Translations under genes and position numbers: made by a program
Shown here: positions 55,900 through 64,000 of the stretch, piece after piece
How positions within the stretch are numbered: the first letter of the stretch is position 1
How the letters are laid out: each line of letters begins with the position of its first letter
NCBI GenBank assembly: GCA_902702965.1
Contig: CACRXP010000383.1
Coordinates: forward strand, 258,101-322,100
Origin: Spirometra erinaceieuropaei
Taxonomy: Eukaryota; Platyhelminthes; Cestoda; Diphyllobothriidea; Diphyllobothriidae
Length of the DNA: 64,000 nt
Reading direction: 5' to 3'
Notes under the pieces: generated by a model
What the model saw: only the letters and a program-made list of their open reading frames with translations
The model's database searches: none
Told to the model about the DNA's origin: nothing

Positions 55900-56102
55900 A
55901 AATTTCCTTCGTCCTTACTTTTTTTACTGGATGATAGCGTACGATAAGACTTTTGGCAGAAATTTACCTGTTGTCTGTGCTTTCTTGCTTCCCGTCCTGC
56001 CTGTTGCTCAAACCGTCAAACCTTCCCTACCACTATGTAACTTACGACATGGTTTACAGGCTAGCTGAAGTTAGTTGGGGGTTCCACTGCCTACCGTTGC
56101 CA
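55900..56102 (-). mobile_element. Family E element, one half (copy 4)
   Basis: The minus strand from 56102 reads GGCAACGGTAGGCAGTGGAA and further on TGCCAAAAGTCTTATCGTAC, as in the left half of copies 1 and 2. The other half is missing. Confidence 0.6.
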
Positions 56103-58416
56103 AATATCGTTTTAGAATTTGTGTAATGTCATGTATGGCGGTTTGCCAACAGCCTACATTTTAATTATAGATTCCAAACGATTTTTCGAAAATTCGCTGT
56201 ATTTTCTGCCATTTTGTTAGGGTAAGATGCGGTTAAGTAAGACAGACAGGATTTTGACTCGATTGTGCCGATAGGGACGTCATTGTGATAACAGTTTGCA
56301 TAAGGTAGTATATTGCCAGGCCGGTTGGTATCTAATGAATTAAAGTGGATTTATTAGACCCAATCGTAAACATGCCACTTTTTGTATATAAAAAGGAGTT
56401 TTTTCCATGAACTTGATTTGCAATTTTCCTTAGTTCTGGAGCACGTTAATTCTCAGGTCGGCCTTGAAATAACGCCGAATACTATATGATTTTAAACTTT
56501 TTCGGTGGATTGCCTATGAAGACAGATTTTAAGTTACAGGTTTATTAAAATCTTCTGAAAAAGACATTTCTTGAAGGTATTTATCGACGTAACGTGTGCT
56601 TGGACGTACTTTTTATGCAGATTGTCGATCGGGTTCCCCTTTGAAGATTCATTCACATTTGAAATCTCATTGTCAAAAAATAATCGCCCACAATTAAAAA
56701 CAGCAACGAGTATGATTTAGATAAATAAGGAAAATTTTTACAATCAGTTTCTTTCTCAAAGTGTGCTTTTATACTGCATTCCTTCGACGGATGCCTGTGT
56801 ACTTTACATTCCTGCATGATGAAACAATGAGAAAATTTGATACTTTTAGCTGTTTATTGTATGCTGCTAAAATACTTGTATTTTTCTACCTTAAACGGAA
56901 GAACATGCATTACTATGCTAAGTATATTTGCTTACTTTATGAATAGACGGCGGCATGGCCATATGGAATACTGATATTTTGTTGAAACTGTTAATCTCTT
57001 GCTCGTTCCATTGTTAAATTGCATATCTGCCGATGCTACATTACAGGAAACATATTGTTCCATATGTTCAAGACTGAAGCTGACTTTTGAAGATTGTCGC
57101 ATTGACGTCAAGCGATAATATTTTTTGAACAGTAAAATAGTTTGGCCCATATAAACAAAAGCGTGTCGGCGTGTTTTATTTGTGCTCCTAAGGGCACGGA
57201 AGCGCGCTGATTTAGTAAGTAGACATCTAAAAATCGATAAAACATTTGCTTCCCAAGAAATAACCTGTTTATTGGAAAGCAGATTCCCACGGTTAGCATC
57301 GGATATAAATCAATTTTAAGTGAGGCAAGCTCTATATAGTAAAGCTCCCGAGGGCAAATTACTATCCTCTCAAAGGAAAACACGCTCAGATACGAAACCG
57401 AAGTCCAGGGTAGATATCAGCAGAGGAAGTTACCATGTTCATGAATATTTTGCTTGATAAATTTGCGTTGACACATTTTCTGCACACGAGAAGGACATTT
57501 TGCTGAAGAGGTTGGACGAATAAGCACGATGCGCAAAGTTTAAGGCGTCCGAAAATTCTCATATTAGTTTCTGTCATCAGGTTTGATAAGATTGGTCGCG
57601 TACCGTATGTAAATAATTGTGAGACTGTTGACATTTCACAATCAAGCTAAACACTTTATCTTCTGCAATCTCCCCCTTTATTTATGATACAGGTCCTATG
57701 AAAATTAGCGGTGTCAACGTAATATTTGTGAATTTTAAATAATATTTAAAGCGTAAACGTGAGTATTTGTCACTGCTTGCGAAAGCGCTACCTACCGCAA
57801 AAAAAACTCAACATATGGACAGGAGTCTGTAGCCTGTTCAGACGCGTAATAATATTAATGTAAATGTTAGCTTATACCTTCCAATGGCAAAATCTACTGA
57901 AGATCTTTTTAGCAGTCTGCGACACTCAATCTGGGAAAAATAACGGCTACAACATTGTGCATTCTTCCTCTCATCCTACACTACCTTGGCCGTGTAGGAA
58001 CAGAAGATGTGGGATTGTGAGGAATGCTCTCGGGTCCCGTCGAGTTCAACATTTATAACAGCAATTTACCAACGTGTTGTTTTGAGCCAAATCTCATTGT
58101 GCGGACACGCCTATGCCAAGAGTAGGGGCGTTTGGCTACAATCAACCAGCGGGTTCATTGTTACGCGTTCTTTAGACGATGGGAAAATCCAGATTTTGGA
58201 CAAATGAATAAGCTTCCAAAAAACTTCCTCAATCCAAACGGACGTATTTCTGGACGGACATTCTTCTGCCTTTGTAGCTTCAAAATCAGGCTCTCCACAG
58301 TCGCGCACCCTCTCTGCTACCATAGGGAGTTGTTTTTATTCGTCTAGAACGAATGTAAAGGAAGGCACTGAGTGAAATTCAAGTCGCCAAAGTTCGAGAA
58401 AATGCACATTCGTGAC
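56103..58416. other. Intron, nothing recognised
   Basis: AT-rich sequence with short frames on both strands; none is recognisable and no splice-bordered exon of dystrobrevin was seen. Confidence 0.35.
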
Positions 58417-59415
58417 GCAGAGTGAGTGACCGATCTCATGAAATGTTGGCTGAAATTCTGAAATGCGTTTTTGATTGGGAAGGATTACTTAGGCACGGTT
58501 GCAACACTGATTATCTTGAGACATAATCCTACAATATTGCTGACTCGGCAGGGTGCCTGCATTTGAATGCACTGCTTTCCAATCTCCTCCAGAAACCGAA
58601 CTCGGTAAAAAGGACTACATATGTTGCAAGCAATTTTCATATTGATTTTTGATGGTCTTGCACATTCAAATATATTTTATAGAAACCACAAGCAAAATAT
58701 GCACCAGTTCTGTCGTTTGCTAGAGAATCACATCATATTTATATTTTATACTCGATGAAAAATTATAATTAGGCTTTTAAAAAGTTTCTTATTATGAGAT
58801 TTTTTAAGATCGTCCAGTGTCTATTCATACAGCATCGTACCCGTCCGTTTACGACTGCTCCTCATGAAATTTACAACATGGTCCGCATCCATTGCAAAAT
58901 TTAATGGACTCTATATGATATCGTTTTAAGAACATAGAAGAATATGCGATTTTCTTTACCCGGAGCGCATACATCTTGTAGACTGAAATCACTAAGCCCT
59001 AAAACAAATACTGATCAGGCTCCAAATTTTTCGGTAAATAGAAAACTTTTTTAAAACCTAATTATACTCCTTCCTTAAGTATAAAATATAAAGAAGACGT
59101 GATTCTCTATTGATTGACTAAAAGAAAGCACATTTTTGTTTGTGGTTTCTATAAAATATGTTTGAATTTCCAAGATCATCGAAAATCAATGGGAAAAATG
59201 CATGCTACTTAAGTAGTCATTTTTTACCGAGCACTCTTTCTACAGGAGGTTGAAAAGAAATACATTTTAAAGCCGACATCCTGCCAAGTCTAAAATGCTG
59301 TAAGAGTATGTCTTATGATAATCATTATCACAACCGCGACCAAGTAATCCTTCCTAACAGAAAGCGCATTTCAGAATTTCAGCCAACATTTCATGAGATA
59401 GGTCACGCACTGTAG
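58417..59415. mobile_element. Foldback element family C, copy 14 (full length)
   Basis: Ends AGTGAGTGACCGATCTCATG and ATGAGATAGGTCACGCACTG are inverted; length 999 bp, practically that of copy 1, and very similar to it throughout. The right arm keeps CTACTTAAGTAG (59205-59216); the left has GGACTACATATGTTGC instead. Confidence 0.85.
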
Positions 59416-59804
59416 GTTATTCGGTAATAAGGAAACGTTTTTAAAACCTAATTAAACTTCTTCTTCGAGTATACAATATAAGGAGGACGTGATTCTCTAT
59501 TAAACGACTGAAAGGAAGCATATTGTTTCTTGTCGTTTCTATAAAATATATGTGAATTTGCAAGACCATCGAAAATCAATGTGAAAAATTCTTGCTGCTT
59601 ATGTAGCCATATTTATCGAGTTCGGTTTCTAGAGGAGATTGAAAAGCAGTGCATTTAAAAGCTGACATCCTGCCGAGTCCGAAATTTTTTAGGATAATGT
59701 CTCAAGATAATCAATGTTGTAACCGCGCCTAAGTAATCCCTCTCAAGCGAAAACGCATTTCAGAATTTCAGCCAACATTTCGTGAGATGGGTCACTCACT
59801 GTAC
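59416..59804. mobile_element. Foldback C right arm abutting copy 14 (copy 15)
   Basis: Directly after the CACTGTAG end of copy 14 a further centre-edge and right arm follows: GTTATTCGGTAATAAGG, the ATTAAACTTCTTCTTCGAG block, CTGCTTATGTAGCCAT and GATGGGTCACTCACTGTAC. There is no spacer, which points to a tandem or end-to-inside insertion. Confidence 0.75.
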
Positions 59805-61032
59805 GCGTAAGACAAGCGTGCAATTATGGGCAAATCTCTCTCTCTGGTTGTATTCGCTATGGCATGATGGTTAGGGCTGCCTTTCAGTGAGTTTTTCAAC
59901 TAAAATACCTAGAGTTGGCACTGTTCTCGTTCTGCCTGAGGCAGCGTTCATTTCTGCAGCTTTTCCATGATACGTGAATTTGAACCCCCTGAGCCCCTGA
60001 CTAGCATCAGGACAAAATCAGCTGTTTTCCAATTTTTTTCTGCTGTAATCCCACTGAATAATTTGCACTCGGAGTGCCCAGAAGCATAAATAACGCCTGC
60101 TCTCAATGGGCTTCATAGGTTTTGGGGGGGGGGGGGAGTGCGCAACCGCTGTGGAGGCCTTATCTGCTAGGCCAAATATTTGCCTTTTTCTCGCCACTGA
60201 AACCGCGGCCTCTGTTTTTAATCCCCTCACCAGCGCTCCTTAAATCAGTCCTTTCACAATTCGTCCGCGTAACAGCTCCGTCTTCGTTTGATCTTTACCG
60301 AAGCACATTTTTCTCTGTCGCTGGACCCGTGTGGGCAAATCTCATCCCTGTATTTCAGTCCTGGTTTTGGTATTCATAACAGAAACGAGAGCTTGCGTTT
60401 ATTCAAGTGTCCAGAATTTTCTTGCTTCAAATATTATCAATTATCTCGAAGTCATTTTCAGTAGTTTACCCTGTAACATAATAACCACTTACACGAAAAA
60501 GGCTAATTATTGGCTAAGGGCCATCTCGAAGTGCAAGGTAACTTGTAGCAAACACGTGAGTTAAATGGTGCAAAGCTTCAAGTCGCAATTCCACAAGCCA
60601 GATTCGGTTTCACTTCCCTGCAGCCCATGTCTTTTTCAAATGTAATTCAAGCCCATCATGCTTGGCAAAAATATTCCGCAAATTGCGCTGGGCTCATCGG
60701 ATCAGTGGACTTGAGTGGCTGGCGTTTCGAAGGCATTGTCCGGTTCTCCATTATCAATGAGCTCTGTGCAAAACATTGACCATAGTTTTTGAATTTGTTG
60801 GCCTCGAGCTGATCGATTGTTTGTACAAAACGCTTCAAAATTGGTGAACCGGTCAGGCCCTCCAAAGCGTCAGCCACTGATTCGACGAGCCCATCACATT
60901 TCTCAGATTATCGACCCTCATTTCCTATGTTTTCTTACCTGAAAAAATACTACCCATGATTGCTTACTGGCTGTGGAAGTATGCTGTTTGAAGTTGGTGA
61001 CTATGAGCTGTTTTTGTCTGGACCAATCACAG
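59805..61032. other. Intron before the ZZ exon
   Basis: A G run at about 60123-60134. Frames at 60122-60379 and 60656-60877 are unrecognised. The end of the intron is GTTTTTGTCTGGACCAATCACAG. Confidence 0.4.
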
Positions 61033-61202
61033 TTCGACACCCGGTCAAATGCGAGGGCTGCAAACGGGAACCAATCATTGGCCTGCGATACAAGTGCACC
61101 CGATGTCCCCGTTACAACCTCTGCCAAGACTGCTTCTGGACCGGTATCACAACCGATGCTCACACAAACAGCCATGATGTCAAGGAGTACACCGCCTCCA
61201 CT
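61033..61202 (+). CDS. DTN: Dystrobrevin exon: ZZ zinc finger
   Basis: After CAATCACAG, TT completes a valine codon begun by exon c, giving VENVRHPVKCEGCKREPIIG. The ZZ finger follows: CEGC, CTRC, the LCQDCFW motif, then two histidines in AHTNSHDVKEY. ZZ fingers bind two zinc ions through such Cys pairs and the late Cys/His ligands; in dystrophin relatives they stabilise contact with dystroglycan-type partners. CQDCFW and KEYT favour dystrobrevin over dystrophin. Length 170 bases, ending before GTGAGT in phase 0. The following exon was not found before the end of the window. Confidence 0.95.
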
Positions 61203-63255
61203 GTGAGTTCCTGCTGTCGTTTATTTAAAAAATGCACCTGTTCAATTGTGCAGTAGAAAAAAGCGAAGGATTCGTTTAATGCACAAAAGAACTGTGCTGA
61301 GTTGGAGGCGCTCTTGTGCGTAATGCGTTGTCCAATCAATGATTTTTCCGTTATAGTAATCGTTCTGCGTATGCTGTAATCAGTGTGCAAAATGGGACTT
61401 TTACTTGAGAAAATTAACAGCACAAGATTAGTAGACATTTTGATTCCCCCTCCCACCACAGACGCGCTGTCCAAATAGACGAAAACACTACGAGTAATTC
61501 AACGAAAGTCTAGGCTTTTTTGCGTAACAGAAATGTCTCAGTTGCCTGCAAGAGGGGTTTGCAGCGTCAACGAAAGATAACTTAACATCGAAGAGCAGCA
61601 TAAGATATCAGAAGTTGATTTTAGATTCACAAGAAAGTTTTGTTTACCGTTTTGTCCTCATTTCAAGAGACCGAAATCGTGCTTCTTTGAAAATATTGGT
61701 TGGGGATTCTAGCTCATTTAAATCACTCGCAGAAGTGCAGTCGATATCTGCCTTTTGATGAAAGGTAGATTGCTTTGGAAATATTTTAACATTATCGAAA
61801 ATGCTTATACTGCAATATTTGGTTATTAAGATGCGCATGCGCTTACAATGATTGCTAACATTACACTAGAACAAACAGATATAGTCGACAGCGTGTATGA
61901 TTTATTTTTAAAATACCGCATTTTTATCGACAACTAAATTCTGTCGTGCAGTTCAAATGCTGTGAGCAAGGATTGACTTCCCTTTTATAATATGAAATTG
62001 AAAGACTTGACATTAAATAGTTGAAGTTTGGCATTTTTAAAAGTCCCCATGGAGTCTGCTCGAAGTTTGCGCACACTAGAGTAACGGGAGGCAAAACCTT
62101 TCCAGTTCAACTGGGCAGATGTTACTTTCGCTTAAAAACCAAAAAATAGTGCGCATTATGCCGTAGAGCAGGCACAGATACTTCCGTCGTCATTCGCTTA
62201 GGTTGAAGATTGACAACTCACTATTTGGCCCCTAACAATAACATAAGCATAACCCTTTTTATAAATTGCTAAATTCTGTCGTCCAGCTCACATGCTGTTA
62301 GCGAAGGTCGACTTCTCATTTACAACATGAAATTGGAAAATGTAACATTAAAATGTAAACCTTACGCACTTTTTAAAAAAGTCCTACTGGTGTCTGCTCG
62401 GGGGTTGCGCATAATGGCGAAACTCGGTAGAACTTAATTTCGCTCAAAAACCAGAAAAAGTATGCATTTTGCCATAGAGCAGCACAGATACTCCCGTCGT
62501 CATTTGCTAAGGTCGAGGATTAGCGACTCACTATTCAGCCCCCAGCAATCTCATAAGCGCACTGTTTCATTTAATTGCTGTTCCGAATATTTTCAAGATA
62601 CTGTCCTCCTCACAAGCAAGCAGACACTGCTGTGTTGGCTTCCGCAATTTGTTTAGTCTTCTGGTCGCGTCAAATTTGCCCTTTGGCTTGCCTTAAATCA
62701 CTCACACAGGGAGCGTCACTGCGCAGTGCCTTGCCATCCCGAATAAACTTGGCCCGACGTGGACAATTTTCCCAGACAAGGTCACCCGGCATTAGTACGC
62801 CAGCAGGTTTGGGAGTGAGGGAATGCGACGGAGAGAGGGGGGAGGATGCGAGCTTCCGGGCGGGAAAGAACCGGTGGCTCAATTGCGTGATGCTAGGGAA
62901 AAATTCACTCTATGCAGCGTTTGCAACGCAGTCCAGGTGGAGAATTCGAGCAGAAGTCTGGCGACTTCCTGGGCAGCCAAGCTCTCATCCTTGATAAAAG
63001 TTTCGGGGAGGGGAGAGGAGTGAAAAGTTATTCTGTGTCCCCCTTATTGAGAAAGGTCTCGATTGGTCGTCCTTCACATGGCTTTAGCCATCTCCTGAGT
63101 GCCACCCCGTTTTCTCTGCTCCGGTGCTGGTTTCGTTTGACATAAGATAATTTTTTTAATTTACGCATGGAGGACACATTAGCAAGACTGCCTGCAAGCG
63201 CTTCTTGCCGCCATATGCTATTACTCTGTTAAAAAGCGACGGTGTGAATAACTAC
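61203..63255. other. Downstream intron or unassigned
   Basis: Two related blocks of about 260 bp occur at about 61925-62225 and 62270-62560 (AATTCTGTCGT, CATGCTGT, TATGAAATTGAAA, GTCTGCTCG, CTCACTATTTGGCCC), a direct duplication. A GC-rich patch lies at 62690-62960. No further dystrobrevin exon was recognised. Confidence 0.4.
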
Positions 63256-63700
63256 TCACGTGGCAGTTCGACCGTCACACCCGGCGATGTCCACCGTGTG
63301 CTTCAACGCCAGGTGAAGCAGGCACGGTGGCTTGGCAGGAATTAGTTTATAATGAGAGTAGACTTCCAGATCATCTACCGCGCCTGGGCTCGGTGTTAAG
63401 ACAGAGGCAAGAAGACCAGAGGCGGGGGGAGGACGCAGGTGGATGGCGCGGCCGAGCCCGCGCCTCGACGCTCCATCCCACACTCCTTGGTTCACACAAC
63501 GATTGACCAGGATTTTAACTAACAACAACAACAATGGGGAGGACCGCAGGGTTCCCGATATGCGTGACGTCTGCCGGCAACTGGGTCTGCCACCGCACCC
63601 CAAAATGTTGGCACTTATAGTGGTGCGCATGCCGATAACGCCTGCCAGAATCCGATACGGTCCCACAAAGGGGAACTGCCGCATCCTCAAAACTGAAATA
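63256..63700 (-). repeat. Dispersed repeat family A, long copy
   Basis: CAGTTCGACCGTC, GCCAGGTGAAGCAGGCACGG, AGGCAAGAAGACCAGAGGCG, GTGGATGGCGCGGCC, CTTGGTTCACACAACG, then the extension CGATAACGCCTGCCAGAATC shared with 2085-2520. The 178-codon minus-strand frame crosses the repeat; its ILAGVIGM stretch is partly shared with the 2.4-kb copy, so an old coding origin is possible but unproven. Confidence 0.7.
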
Positions 63701-64000
63701 CTGGCTTGAGCGTCGATGCTGGACCCTAGTTTAACAGCCTCTATTGCGCAGCCAACAAGAGTTCCACCAGGATCCGTCTTCGGTAACCCCAAACATCCCT
63801 TGAACAGATGAATTTCCCTACCTCCAAAGGGACAGAGCCTTTAAAGTCACAAATACGTATGAGAAGCGGAACGAAAACACGCAACATATAACCGGTCTGA
63901 CGCCAACTGCGACAACACCTCCACGGGTCAGAGGGAGGAGGATGATTGGGCAGCCATACACACGACCTGTATACCCAGCGGTACTGGGAGAGCAAACGCA
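63701..64000. other. Unassigned, repeat-like
   Basis: GAGGATGATTGGGCAGCCAT near 63938 repeats a block at 28034-28053, which there leads into the LINE finger fragment. The window may end just before a second copy of that fragment. Confidence 0.4.

Noticed and set aside
57580..57610. Hammerhead candidate on the minus strand (CTGATGA close to GAAAC)
   Set aside because: Only two bases separate the core halves, leaving no stem II.
61033..61202. Assignment of the gene to dystrophin rather than dystrobrevin
   Set aside because: LCQDCFW, KEYT, ALSTL-GGK and VFE-P-F-Y fit dystrobrevin; dystrophin has different residues at these places. No spectrin repeats were seen.
63256..63792. 178-codon minus-strand frame as a gene
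   Set aside because: It coincides with a long copy of dispersed repeat A; in most other copies the frame is broken.
1..64000. CRISPR array, prophage or bacterial operon
   Set aside because: Repeats are dispersed, long and inverted, genes are spliced, and no regularly spaced short repeat exists.

Overview
The window is eukaryotic and looks like a repeat-rich flatworm genome, most probably a diphyllobothriidean tapeworm. It shows spliced exons with GT-AG borders, introns of 6 to 24 kb, tRNA-derived SINEs, hammerhead-ribozyme repeats of the kind known from flatworms (Smalpha, Penelope-like elements), a Merlin DNA transposon and a 948-base assembly gap. There is no bacterial-style gene layout. 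The species assignment is an inference from these traits; I could not search any database.

The only host gene I can support is a dystrobrevin-family gene on the + strand. Four exons are visible: 19477-19818 and 43477-43628 (EF-hand-like region), 49697-49808 (end of the EF-hand-like region) and 61033-61202 (ZZ zinc finger). Their splice phases fit one another (1, 0, 1, 0) and the joined peptides keep the family order. The gene begins before and continues after what I can identify, so the window holds only the middle of it, spread over about 42 kb. Dystrobrevin is a cytoplasmic member of the dystrophin-associated complex at muscle membranes and synapses.

Everything else is mostly mobile DNA. 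Letter names are mine. (A) a dispersed repeat of about 200-270 bp, about 13 copies, near which a LINE-type C2H2 finger fragment lies at 28060-28204. (B) a tRNA-derived SINE with a hammerhead ribozyme, five copies, two of them in tandem. (C) foldback elements of about 1 kb with arms of about 380 bp, about 15 full or partial copies. (D) a 430-bp repeat, three copies. (E) 0.4-kb elements with 60-bp terminal inverted repeats. (F) short inverted repeats around degenerate CCCTAA arrays. (G) Penelope-like or retrozyme-like repeats with a second hammerhead type. (H) and (I) further repeats and a large palindrome. (L) a second tRNA-like SINE. (M) a 128-bp near-identical direct repeat bracketing one dystrobrevin exon.

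Layout: 1-19 kb is intergenic or an upstream intron, with families A, B, C, D, F, G, H, Merlin and the gap. 19.5-43.5 kb is the first visible intron, loaded with A, B, C, E, F, G, I and L. 43.6-49.7 kb and 49.8-61.0 kb are two further introns dominated by C, A and E. 61.2-64 kb is intronic or unassigned, ending in an A copy. The strongest non-obvious signal is the hammerhead set: five SINE copies keep a six-pair stem I through compensatory changes and vary in the core mainly at the one tolerant core position, and two further inverted or single repeats carry a different hammerhead with an extra U before stem II.
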